Shown here: in pieces, positions 10,691 through 22,743 of the stretch | Layout of the letters: each line of letters opens with the position of its first letter | Position numbering within the stretch: position 1 is the stretch's first letter | Source: Isochrysis galbana | Lineage: Eukaryota > Haptophyta > Isochrysidales > Isochrysidaceae | NCBI GenBank assembly: GCA_018136815.1 | Contig: CM030935.1 | Coordinates: 1,608,204-1,672,203, forward strand | Length of the DNA: 64,000 bases | Reading direction: 5' to 3' | Notes under the pieces: model-generated | Told to the model about the DNA's origin: nothing | The model's input: only the letters and a program-made list of their open reading frames with translations | Database searches by the model: none | Translations under genes and position numbers: made by a program

Positions 10691-11080
10691 TCAGTCATCA
10701 GATCTGCAGGTACCACTACGACACGTGTATTCACCACAGCACTCCGAGTTACTTTGGCACACCGACCCTGGCTCGCGGCATGGCGTCTCACACACTCCCT
10801 CGTCATTGCACTCAAGTCCTTCACAGCACTCGTCGCCATAACTGCACGCCCCCCGTTTCTCGATACACGGTGTGACGGTACGGCACTTTTGGTCGGAACA
10901 CACGAGATCGTGACAACAGTCTCCATCGTTTGCACACTCTCCATCCACATCCTTACATCTGTCTGGCTGCTTCTTATTCGTGAGTACCAACGCCACGACG
11001 ATGGCGGCGACCACGGTGGCGACGACCACCGCGAGGGCAATCAAAAGTCGTTTCGAGGGCATATCTACTCGTATGTCCAT
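10691..11080 (-). CDS. membrane-anchored protein with three cysteine-rich repeats
   Basis: Start chosen at 11080 (MDIRVDMPSKRLL); an upstream ATG at 11182 would add 34 low-complexity residues. One membrane helix (LIALAVVVATVVAAIVVALV) lies at residues 12-32, followed by a short linker and three tandem repeats of about 30 residues. Each repeat follows C-x6-C-x5-CC-x4-C-x3/4-C. The spacing is knottin/dickkopf-like, suggesting an outward-facing disulfide-rich domain, for instance a virion or cell-surface protein. It is about 129 residues and looks whole. Function unknown. Confidence 0.5.
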   Translation of the reverse strand: MDIRVDMPSKRLLIALAVVVATVVAAIVVALVLTNKKQPDRCKDVDGECANDGDCCHDLVCSDQKCRTVTPCIEKRGACSYGDECCEGLECNDEGVCETPCREPGSVCQSNSECCGEYTCRSGTCRSDD

Positions 11081-11235
11081 TTTTTTTTCAACGTTTCCGG
11101 CGTCGCGCTCGCCGTCGGCGTGGGTGCCCCCTTCTCGCACCACACGCTCGGGATCGTCGCCTTCGCCCTCGCTCCGCTGCATCCGCTCAACGCGCTCGTG
11201 CGCGGCACGCCCGGTGCCTCTCGGGACGCGCCTTT

Positions 11236-11449
11236 ATGCCGAGCCAAGGCGACGCCGTTCTGGTCGCGTACGGGGTGCTCCTGGGCCTCTCCTTGGGGGT
11301 GCTCGCGGGGGGGGGGGGGCTCATGGTAGGGTGAGAGTCCCCACAGGGAGGGGAAGAAACCCTGAGGGAAAGGAGACCAAATGAAGGCAAGCCGCCTGCC
11401 CAGGAGCACCACGTACGCGACGAGAACAGCATCGCCTTGGCTCGGCATG
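11236..11449. repeat. inverted duplication of a short membrane-protein start
   Basis: The 50 bases at 11236-11285 (plus) and 11399-11449 (minus) are about 88% identical and both begin a frame reading MPSQGDAVLVAY. The spacer 11286-11398 contains the 64-base segment that also occurs at 9767-9828 in the opposite direction. A palindromic rearrangement at the edge of the virus-like segment would explain this. Confidence 0.55.
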
Positions 11450-11661
11450 AGGGCGCGCCCCGAGAGGGTCTCCTTCGACAACGCCTGTGCCATCCACAAC
11501 GCCTGGGGAGCCTACTCGCCGGGGGATGGGGTAGAGGGGCTGTGGATGGGAAGGGGAGGGCGTGCCTCTCTCTCTCCGCGCGCCCGCCCCAAAAATATCT
11601 GACGAGCAAGGTTGCTCTCCGGCGGGGGCGTCTCGTCCGCTCTTTCGCGGAGACACGTCCT

Positions 11662-12274
11662 TCAAGAGGTGTTTCCCTGTTTACTCATTATTACCTTGTA
11701 AGCTTCCTCGACTACGTCATGATATTCTTCGTTTAGCTTATGAATGTCACGAATAAATTTGCCGGCATATTCTTGAGAGTACTCACTGACGATCTCAATG
11801 AACAATTTGAGCTTCCGTTGCAGTTCGTATAGTTTTGTGTTATTGCTACGTAGTGATAGCAGCTTCTTTTTATTGAATACCGGGCAGTAGGCTTCTAAGA
11901 CTTTGTCGTATCTTTCCTTGAATTCTCGCAGATGTGTTTTTAAGTGATTGCTAACTTCAGGTTTGGTAAGTACGTAGTTCTCGATATGGGTTACGGGACC
12001 CCTCATCACCGCCAAGTCCAATGTGTCAATCTCTTCCAGAGCTTTAGACAAAGCTGTCCCTAAACGAAATTGGTTCGGGTGTTTTCTTGGCCAATTCCTC
12101 AAGGGTACTTACCATAGTTGTGTAAGAATCCACTCGTTTTTTGAACTCAGCCGCCATTTTCGCATAAGATCTAGTATGTCGGGCTAACCCATGGGTTTGG
12201 TACTCTTGCGTTAGTTTAGTCAGGTGTAACTCACTTTTTATCTCTTTCGATCTCCGACAATACGCTAACGTCAC
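11662..12274 (-). other. AT-rich virus-like coding remnant, coiled coil
   Basis: Part of the virus-derived segment. Two overlapping minus-strand frames (11662-12102 and 12044-12274) are rich in K, E, L and Y, consistent with a helical coiled-coil protein. Base composition differs sharply from surrounding DNA. It appears broken, with about one break. No family recognised. Confidence 0.4.
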
Positions 12275-12317
12275 TCGGCCGAATAGGCCGGAGTGCCCAA
12301 TTTTTTAGCGCAACCGG

Positions 12318-12505
12318 GCGCCCGATGCCAAGGAAGTAGGGAGGGGCCGTCGGAGAACCCAACAACCCCCATAGCCCCACCTTTTAAGATTTGGGGCCGA
12401 TGCCAAGGAAGGAGGGAGGGGCCGTCGGAGAACCCAACAACCCCCTAGCCCCACCTTTTAAGATTTGGGGCCGATGCCAAGGAAGGAGGGAGAGGAGCGG
12501 CCCTC
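12318..12505. repeat. tandem repeat, 74-75 bp unit, about 2.5 copies
   Basis: The unit contains CCGATGCCAAGGAAG, GGGCCGTCGGAGAACCC and CCACCTTTTAAGATTTGGGG. Copies start near 12322, 12397 and 12471. It separates the minus-strand AT-rich frames from the plus-strand frame at 12539, where a divergent promoter would lie. Confidence 0.85.
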
Positions 12506-12538
12506 TAAAAAAAATGTGGCCGTGAATACAACAAACAA

Positions 12539-12712
12539 ATGACGGACTTGGTGGAACAACTCTCGAAACAAATCCATAATTATTATGTGATTATAAAAAA
12601 TAGCGAAGAGTGTATAGAGTTATGCGATCGCATGATTAATATACTAAATGATATAAAATTGACTTCTAATGTATTTACAAATAGTATTAAAAAACTCGGC
12701 ACGAAAGGGAGT
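12539..12712 (+). other. AT-rich virus-like coding remnant, plus strand
   Basis: About 58 codons starting MTDLVEQLSKQIHNYYVIIK, rich in I, K, N and S and helical. Composition matches the neighbouring AT-rich remnant and contrasts with the PhyH-like fragment that begins immediately to its right. It seems truncated at that junction. Confidence 0.4.
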
Positions 12713-12719
12713 CCAAGAT

Positions 12720-12965
12720 CAGCCGATGTGCGAAGTATTTGGATTTCACGCCCGGAGATATGTTGGTATTTAGCTCCCGCTTCTTGCACATGTCCGACTT
12801 TCGCGTCCTCAAAAGCCGCAGGAAGTCGGTTGGCTTTCGCGTCCTCGTGCGTCGAAAAGGGTGCGCCGTACCGCCCCCGCGTAAGCTCTGGAACTTCGAA
12901 GCCGGGTATACCCTCGGGCAGAGCCTACTATACCATACCTGGTCGGGCGGGTCGTCTTGGCGTGG
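12720..12965 (+). pseudogene. phytanoyl-CoA dioxygenase-like fragment, copy 1
   Basis: The frame reads DFTPGDMLVFSSRFLHMSDF, then KSRRKSVGFRVLV. This is the C-terminal pattern of PhyH/2-oxoglutarate iron oxygenases: GDxLxF, then a histidine for iron, then the arginine region that binds 2-oxoglutarate. Only this end of the protein is present and the frame continues into non-homologous sequence, so it is a gene fragment. A second copy lies at 53960-54150. The domain call is by pattern. Confidence 0.5.
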
Positions 12966-13042
12966 TCGCTTCGGCGACAGTGGCGTGTCCATGAACGCTT
13001 CGTCCATGGCGGCGAGGGCGGCGGCAGCGAGGGCGGGAGGCG

Positions 13043-13080
13043 GCGCGCGCTCCATGACCCTATCAGTTTACTGATAGTTG
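13043..13080 (-). repeat. family C terminus (hairpin end)
   Basis: Read on the minus strand it starts CAACTATCAGTAAACTGAT and continues GGGTCATGGAGCGCGC. The hairpin stem ATCAGT/ACTGAT differs in sequence from other copies but still pairs perfectly. The partner end of this copy was not found to the left. Confidence 0.6.
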
Positions 13081-13464
13081 TTCACCTGGTGTGATACAAT
13101 GCCCAGGTCCTCAGGGTCAGGAAAGGGGAGGAGGGAGGAGGGAGGGGCCCTTGCCCTTCCAGATAGGACAGAAATGAAGGCTAGAGGTTGTCCACGACCC
13201 ATCGTCCCTGCGTGCGTGACCGCACCACACGGGGGCAGAGAGGGGGTCATGACGGCGTTGCCGCATCGGCTACGTGCCACCTGCTCACTCCTCACCGCCA
13301 CTCCCGCGAGTGTGGCGTGTGGTCGCACGGCCCGACGTCTGAGCACTCTATGTGGATGCTGGGCCAGTAGAGAAACATTGAGGCATTGCCCTCATGGATA
13401 CACATAGTGATGAGAGGTCATGTTACAATCAGAATCCATACAACTAACTTTATAGTTGGACGCG

Positions 13465-15303
13465 ATGGAGCGCGCCGGCGCGACTCCCCTCTCTTTCGGG
13501 CCCCCCGCCGAGGGCGGCCCCCCTGCCCCCATGGACCAGTCGCTGGCGAAGCGACCGCGCCCACCCTCAGAGGCCGAGCAGGTGCGTGCGACCCGCGTCG
13601 CACCACACGGCCCGTGGCCCTGGCCACACCACCCACAGCAGCCATGCTGGCCTCCCCCATGGGAGGCAACAGACTGCAGGCCACAGAAGAACAGCATCAT
13701 GCGGACAAGACCGACGCTCCAATGGGCATGCCTTATGGCAGAGGCCCCTCTCACCCTGGCCAGGGCCGCGCCGCCTCGGCGGCGCGGCTTAAGGCTGGGT
13801 GGCCCTCATGGGCACAACACATTGACAAACACCAACATCTCAAATGCGCATACACAACTCTGTCCACACAGAGGGAGACTGACAGGCACGACGCCCAGAC
13901 GCCACGCACGAACAACACTCCCCCCGACTCCTCACCACCCCCTACCGGCAACACTGACCTCCCCACCGCCCGCACCTGACTTTCAGGAACCTGACTCTGA
14001 AGGCGAAGATCAACAAATGGATTCAGACGCCACCTACGAACTGTCGTTCCACCAGACGGGCGACCTTGTCCTCCACGACACGATGGTCTATGCGGCCATC
14101 GTCGAGCTTCTCCTAGAGCTTGAGGGCGTCGACCCTGAGCCTGACTTTTGGGCCCGCTCAGCCAGGGGCCCGTGGCATATCGCCGTCAACGAAGACTGCG
14201 CTCAACAATTCCAAGCCCGCTACGGACTCCAGACTACAATCCGCGTCCACCAAGTCGACGTAGCGATTCAAATCAAGATAGAATCCATCGAGAACAAACT
14301 CAACAAAAAAGGCACCTCGAACCGCAAGGCGCTCTACGAGGCCCTCCAAGACGTAGCAGCGCACTTCGTGGTAGAAGCGGACGGGCTGGCGCAAGCCTCG
14401 AAAATCACCCTAAGCACACTCGTCAAAGCCGTCGAAAAAGAAGGCCTAACGTTCCTTAAAGGAAACCGCGAACGCATGAAGCTGGAAGGTGAGTCGGGCA
14501 CCTTTGTGTCCAAGGTGGCTCACTCCACGCGCTGGCACCTTTACGTCGCAGCAACCCAAGGGTCCTTCCTCACAAGCAACTTCCCGCGCAAACTCCTACT
14601 CAATGTCGACAACACGGTCATCCCGGTGAACTACGCCGTACGCGCGTGTAAGGCGCTGGAGATGCCCCAAGGACTCCAATCCCAACACAAACTGATGATA
14701 CATGGTAGTCTCAGGGGCTGCAAAGGATGGCGCCCGGAGGTCGCGCGCAACCTCCAGCCGGCACATCGGCGCTGCCTCTGCGACGCAGAGGCGGCCAAAC
14801 GCAAGGCACGCACCGAAGCGTGGAAGCTCGCACCTCGTCCCAAGTCGGTACGCGAGGCACTCGGCAAAGACCCTCCGAAAACATGCGCGCGCTTCACGCA
14901 AGGTCTGTGCCTCCGCAACAAACGCGGAGTCCGATGCAATCTATCGCACGAAGTTCCCGGAGCATGGATCGACAATAAGTGCACGATCCGCTGCCATCTC
15001 CACCCGCACAAAAAGATCCCGGGCGTCTGCCTGAACGGCCCGGCTTGCCTCTTCCTCCACCCAGAGTACGCTCCTACCTCGGCGCGCGCCTACGCGCTGG
15101 CGGCGAGGCGCCGGATAATGTGCATGACTAAAGGAAGATCCCCCCCCCGCCCCAGGCTTACCTTCGACTCCACCCTTGGATACCCAGGTGAGGGACCTGT
15201 CGCAATCGCGACCTACAGTGAGGGAGCTCATCATGCAAATCATCCACAAGAAGGTGAGAAAATGGAGGCAGATTTGCGAGATCCTGCACCCATCTATTGT
15301 TGA
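13465..15303 (+). CDS. mobile-element protein with CCCH-type zinc fingers
   Basis: 612 residues. A proline-rich N-terminus (about 1-170) begins MERAGATPLSFG. A conserved helical middle (about 185-440) begins ATYELSFHQTGDLVLHDTMV. Near the C-terminus are cysteine/histidine clusters CARFTQGLCLRNKRGVRCNL with SHE, and GVCLNGPACLFLH, which resemble CCCH zinc fingers. The N-terminal and early middle parts are also encoded at 41455-42334, and the N-terminus at 45330. It resembles nucleic-acid-binding ORF1/Gag-type proteins of mobile elements; I see no transposase, reverse transcriptase or recombinase. The last 35 or so codons are antisense to an hAT relic and are probably not original. Confidence 0.55.
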   Translation: MERAGATPLSFGPPAEGGPPAPMDQSLAKRPRPPSEAEQVRATRVAPHGPWPWPHHPQQPCWPPPWEATDCRPQKNSIMRTRPTLQWACLMAEAPLTLARAAPPRRRGLRLGGPHGHNTLTNTNISNAHTQLCPHRGRLTGTTPRRHARTTLPPTPHHPLPATLTSPPPAPDFQEPDSEGEDQQMDSDATYELSFHQTGDLVLHDTMVYAAIVELLLELEGVDPEPDFWARSARGPWHIAVNEDCAQQFQARYGLQTTIRVHQVDVAIQIKIESIENKLNKKGTSNRKALYEALQDVAAHFVVEADGLAQASKITLSTLVKAVEKEGLTFLKGNRERMKLEGESGTFVSKVAHSTRWHLYVAATQGSFLTSNFPRKLLLNVDNTVIPVNYAVRACKALEMPQGLQSQHKLMIHGSLRGCKGWRPEVARNLQPAHRRCLCDAEAAKRKARTEAWKLAPRPKSVREALGKDPPKTCARFTQGLCLRNKRGVRCNLSHEVPGAWIDNKCTIRCHLHPHKKIPGVCLNGPACLFLHPEYAPTSARAYALAARRRIMCMTKGRSPPRPRLTFDSTLGYPGEGPVAIATYSEGAHHANHPQEGEKMEADLRDPAPIYC

Positions 15304-15391
15304 TCTTACCACGAGCAAACGCCGGGTTTAAAGCGCGGAGCAAGCCGGTGATGCGGTGCTGCTCCTTGCAACCATATGTAGCAGCACTCAT
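15194..15391 (-). pseudogene. hAT transposase relic
   Basis: The minus strand reads CKEQHRITGLLRALNPAFA and DELPHCRSRLRQV. It aligns with CQEQHRICSLLRAFNPSFA and NELPDYLQACRGV of the hAT transposase at 51508-51999. About 66 residues of homology remain, from the region before the C-terminal dimerisation domain. It overlaps the 3' end of the CCCH-finger ORF on the other strand. Confidence 0.55.
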
Positions 15392-15898
15392 ACTCGCCCC
15401 CAGTGCGAGCGCCGCGCTGCGGCGGCTCCACCACCTTCAGCCGCGCCATGCGGCCGCGAATGCCACGGGCCAAGAGCTTTCGCGCCAATCGTTCGCGTCA
15501 GCCGATTTGCAAACCCAGTCCACATTGAAAAACTGCCTATTTCAATCGTGTTTCGAGTGCTGAGCCCCCCCCATGACCCACACACCCACAACTGCGGCTA
15601 GTAGGCCGACGCCCTGGCGACGTCTCTCTGGGTCTAGGAGCCGGGGAGATAGAGATAGCCGGGGGAGGGGGGGGGGGGGGGTCGGAAGTTGGTTTGCGGG
15701 TGACCATTTTCACATTGTGCAAGGCGCGTCGTGGGCGGTGGCTCGCGGGCACCTTTTCGGGCGTGTCCCGGCTCGAGGGTGCTTCGGCAGTGCGGCGTCA
15801 GCCATGACTTGATCGGCCGGCGAGGCGGGGGGGGGGGGGGGGGGGGGAGGAGAGGAGCTGTGCGCGCTCCATGACCCTATCGTTTTAACGATATTTTA

Positions 15899-16454
15899 GG
15901 GAAGGGGTGAAGGGATTGGGGCTGGGCGGGGGGCCTCGTGCCCCCCCCCGGGTGAACTAAGTATATAAACTAAGTTGATGCTCGCCTATATGCTGCTACA
16001 AGCGCAACAACGCTCACAACCACCCCGCTTCGTAATGAACACGCGCGCCCGTGCGCGCGTATACACGTGGACGACGCACACCCTTGTGCTGTGTAGATGT
16101 GGTGGTGGGCTTGTTGCGGCGTCTCACAGCCGCAGGCTCGCTTCCCACTGTATCCTAGTTCGAAAACGCAAGGTCGGACTGGCACTTTAGCGCACTAGAC
16201 ACCGCGAACTCCATCCGTGCGTGTCAACGAGAAGACGTGCAGTGAGGCGGCGAGGCGCACAGGAAGACAAGAGCGACTCAAGTAGCACGATCATGCACAT
16301 CCATCCCCTTGAGGGTACGAAGACAAAGGAGTGCACCATGATGTAGGGAGTTCGCGCTCCTCAGAGGATAGCCATGCGCCAAAGCATACCATCGCTCGCT
16401 GTTCAAAATTGGGTCGCGACAGAGGAAGGCGAATCTTCGCATCGCCCTCTGAAA
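15899..16454. other. repeat debris and 3' side of the chaperonin gene
   Basis: A family A-type hairpin end (CAACTTAGTTTATATAC on the minus strand) ends near 15977. Then come alternating purine-pyrimidine GCGCGC/ACACGC stretches around 16040-16075 and the presumed 3' UTR of the chaperonin gene. No gene is recognised. Confidence 0.4.
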
Positions 16455-19767
<3,313 letters not shown>

Positions 19768-22113
19768 ATGGAGGCGGCCCAGCTTGCTCCCAAGTCTATC
19801 GTCACACCGCTTTCGGCTGTGCGAGCCGGCAAGCTGGCCAAGTCGCTGCGTCTCAGCGACCCGCGCGCTTTCCAAACTGTCAAGCTGCAACTGCTACTCC
19901 GCATTTTCAATGTGTCGAAGATGCCGCTACACGTCCTCCAAGCCATGTTTGAAGGCTTTGACACGAGCACAGCGGCGGTCTCTGCGACGAGCGATGCTAC
20001 AGCTGCGCTGATCATTCAAGCCGCCGTCCGCTCCTTCATTGCGCGTGGCATCTTACGCCGTGCTCGACAAGCAGTGAGCAGGCTGCAAACAAGGGTGCGA
20101 CAGCGCACGAAAAATCGTGATCCTCCTATGGTGGTCGACCTCCGTAAAAAGCTCGCATTCCTCCCCGTGATGGCAAGCCTCTGTATCGGATTCGGATTTT
20201 TTGCCCGCTTTTTCTCTTCCGGTCCATTTGCCATGCACGGGCAAGAGATAATCGGGTCTGTCCTCATTGTACTGAGCCTCCTACTGGGGGGTGCCGGTTG
20301 GGTCCGGCTGTCTATCTTTGGGATCAGTGTGCCTGAATGTTCTGGCATCACTCTGCTGAGTACGGGCATGCTCGTTTCCCTGTTGCTGAGGTTGTGTACG
20401 TTGACTTACGGCGAGGGCTCAATCACGGCCATCGCGCGTCAGTTGCAACCTTGGGAGATCGGGGAGAAGGCCGCAACCTACGGTGTTCTCCTGGGCTTGC
20501 TTCCTGCTCCACCCCTCAAGCGCACCGTTGTGGTTTCCGGCACTGCGATTGGCCTGTCTCTCGTCGCCGTGACCAGCCACTTGACTGGCCAGATGCCCAT
20601 GGACGTTTTCTTGATCGGTCCCGCCATTCTTCTCTTTTTTTCGTGCTGCTCATCTTACTTGGCGACCATGGCACTCCGGCACGCTGCGCAATACGAGGAA
20701 ACTCTCGGCGACATGCGCCAAGTCTTGCATGAGCGCAGCTCGGGGGATTGCGACGCAGTTGAATCCTCCGCCGACGAAGCATGGCGAAAAGGGCCCCTAT
20801 CGCGCATCCATCTTTTGGCAACCCAAGCCTCCTTTCTTGGCTTCGCACTTCTGCACTTGCTGGGCTACCAGCATCCATTCTTCATTGGAAGCATGATTCC
20901 TTGGAACTTCACAACATTTGTTTACCTTGTCATTCGCTGTTTCCTCATCAGCTACTTGCCGCGAGCCTATGTTTTCGTATGGGCTCGGCTCATTGGGATC
21001 CTGTCCTTCGCAAGCCCTACACATTCACCGTTCAACTTTATGCTCCGCCTTCTTGTTGCTCGGGCCTTTGGGTCCACTTTTCATGAGCATCTTTCGAATG
21101 ACCTGAACGTTCATGGCGTTTGCGAGAACGCTGCAATCAGCGAATTTTCGAAATGTGAAGATGGCTGGGCGTGCGTCTTCCGCGTAATGCGAGCACATGA
21201 CGGCGCGTCGACGGCAACCAACCTGTGCGCTTCAGCGCCCGCAATCATGAACGGCTTCGTCGCAGCTACACTCCCGTTCAGTCGCCCCCTACGCCTTGTT
21301 GCGATTGCAATGAACGTCTACTCACAGTTGTTGCACGCCATTTCTGGCTCGATGGATGCCTTTGCTGTTGATATCACCATGACTGGGATCACCTCGATGG
21401 TGCTGGGAGTGGGAATGGTGGGTGCTGCCATGCCCCCCAACCTCTATAACCGTAAGTGCTCGCATAGATGGACAGCACATTACAGACCCCAGACTTCATA
21501 CTTAGCCCTCTCCGTTACTGTTTCTCAGGCCAATATTTTTGTGCACAGCGTCCTCGCGTTTCTGTGGAAACGCAAGCGTGTCCTTGCTGAGCTTGAGATT
21601 GAACGACAGAAGCTTCTGGATCGGCGCACCGTTCAACATCTTCGAGCTGCCATTGTCAAGGCGCGCTCTAAGGACAAGGCAGCTGAGCGGACGGAGCACA
21701 CGCCACCGGTTGATCAGATTCTCCCCGACAAGCTGTTGTCGGAAATGATGTTCAAGCTGCTCGAATCACGTGACGGCAGGCGTATCCTTAAAGTCTTACA
21801 CGCTCGCTCAGTGCCTGGAGGCAGTTTTAGCCGGCGGTCAAAGCGTGGGCGCAGCGGCATGGCACGCTCGGTGCCAGCATCGCTTTCATCGGTGCACTCA
21901 CCACTTGCATCAATCAGCGAGCACGAGATGCTCGATGAGAAATATTCTAATCAGTGCTATCCCTCTTTGGACGATTTTTTACCTGCACAGCCTGCCTTCA
22001 AGTCGCATGAATCACCTTCCACGCACAAACCTGATGAATTCATTTTCAATGACTTGAGTAAGTTCACAACAGATTCCAATGGCTTTCTCATCCCAAGGGA
22101 TGCTGCCAACTGA
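19768..22113 (+). CDS. large multi-spanning membrane protein with IQ motif
   Basis: 781 residues from the ATG at 19768. An IQ calmodulin-binding motif (IIQAAVRSFIARGILRRAR) lies at residues 82-100. It is followed by at least eight hydrophobic segments, for example around 132-152, 165-185, 190-215, 245-290 and 340-400, then a basic coiled stretch (ELEIERQKLLDRR) and a long hydrophilic tail. I do not recognise the family. The arrangement suggests a calcium/calmodulin-responsive membrane protein. A sequence with excellent intron signals lies at 21452-21528 (77 bp, GTAAGT...TTTCTCAG). Removing it would shift the frame and stop soon after, while the unspliced frame stays protein-like, so I keep it unspliced. 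Confidence 0.6.
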   Translation: MEAAQLAPKSIVTPLSAVRAGKLAKSLRLSDPRAFQTVKLQLLLRIFNVSKMPLHVLQAMFEGFDTSTAAVSATSDATAALIIQAAVRSFIARGILRRARQAVSRLQTRVRQRTKNRDPPMVVDLRKKLAFLPVMASLCIGFGFFARFFSSGPFAMHGQEIIGSVLIVLSLLLGGAGWVRLSIFGISVPECSGITLLSTGMLVSLLLRLCTLTYGEGSITAIARQLQPWEIGEKAATYGVLLGLLPAPPLKRTVVVSGTAIGLSLVAVTSHLTGQMPMDVFLIGPAILLFFSCCSSYLATMALRHAAQYEETLGDMRQVLHERSSGDCDAVESSADEAWRKGPLSRIHLLATQASFLGFALLHLLGYQHPFFIGSMIPWNFTTFVYLVIRCFLISYLPRAYVFVWARLIGILSFASPTHSPFNFMLRLLVARAFGSTFHEHLSNDLNVHGVCENAAISEFSKCEDGWACVFRVMRAHDGASTATNLCASAPAIMNGFVAATLPFSRPLRLVAIAMNVYSQLLHAISGSMDAFAVDITMTGITSMVLGVGMVGAAMPPNLYNRKCSHRWTAHYRPQTSYLALSVTVSQANIFVHSVLAFLWKRKRVLAELEIERQKLLDRRTVQHLRAAIVKARSKDKAAERTEHTPPVDQILPDKLLSEMMFKLLESRDGRRILKVLHARSVPGGSFSRRSKRGRSGMARSVPASLSSVHSPLASISEHEMLDEKYSNQCYPSLDDFLPAQPAFKSHESPSTHKPDEFIFNDLSKFTTDSNGFLIPRDAAN

Positions 22114-22743
22114 CGTGGCAAGTCAGTGGTCTGCGTATCTGACTATCTACAGAGAACCGTGAGGCACAATTTCACAACTTCGCAGCGAATCGTGTTCATA
22201 GTCGTGGACATTGATTCGACTGTTGTTAGGCAGTCCTTTCACCGAAACCGGCGCCCAAGTCCTAGTCTTGTGCCACTTTTGCTGAGTCCTCACCTTCGAG
22301 GCTCCCTTGTTTACATGTGCCAATCTTTGCTAGTCGCATTTTACCATTTCGCGTCGCTGCATTGGACAGTCGTCTCCTATCTCGACATCGTTTGAGATCG
22401 CTCAAGACAAGTGGACGCCACAGCCTTTGCCCCCGACTTGTTCATGGACGTCATGGCCTTGCCCCTAACCAAAACTCCTTGTCCCCCACGTTTTCGGCCG
22501 CCGTTATCTTTGCATTTGGTGACTTTTTTTTGCACCGTGGCAATTTTCTGCTCGTTGGTTGAAATTGTTTCGAGGGGCGGGGGAGGGAAAGGCTTTTCTT
22601 CTCTAATGCCGATGTTCTCCGTCGTCTATTCTATCACTTGCGCAACAGCATTGGTACGTAAAGAAAGTTTTCAAAACTCTTGAAAAAATGACGTCTGAAT
22701 ATGCTGCGTTCTGGGCTAACACCTACGGATCCGGCACCGCCCT
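22114..22743. other. intergenic, presumed 3' UTR and spacer
   Basis: Mixed composition without a credible reading frame. A GGGGCGGGGGAGGGAAAGG run is at 22574. It ends at a family C terminus. Confidence 0.4.

Larger units (their letters stand above)
9833..12712. mobile_element. virus-derived fossil segment (large DNA virus-like)
   Basis: Compact intronless reading frames lie mostly on the minus strand. The 11.66-12.70 kb part is strikingly AT-rich against the GC-rich host. The 211-residue frame at 9993-10628 has the FVGIEVFEF / FPYPYAID pattern that I associate with uncharacterised genes of algal large DNA viruses (phycodnavirus/mimivirus group). Parts are listed separately. The left reading frames look whole and the AT-rich part looks broken, with about one break. 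Family and origin are inferred; a host-gene cluster with odd composition is the alternative. Confidence 0.45.
13441..15898 (+). mobile_element. family C hairpin-ended element with CCCH-finger ORF
   Basis: The left end starts CAACTAACTTTATAGTTG and is followed at once by CGATGGAGCGCGCCGG, the first codons of the 612-residue ORF. A matching minus-oriented end with GATAGGGTCATGGAGCGCG and its own hairpin (TATCGTTTTAACGATA) lies at about 15860-15898. The element would be 2.46 kb. An hAT relic and C/G-rich debris fill the right end. Pairing of these two ends is inferred; the left end and ORF are clear. Confidence 0.5.
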
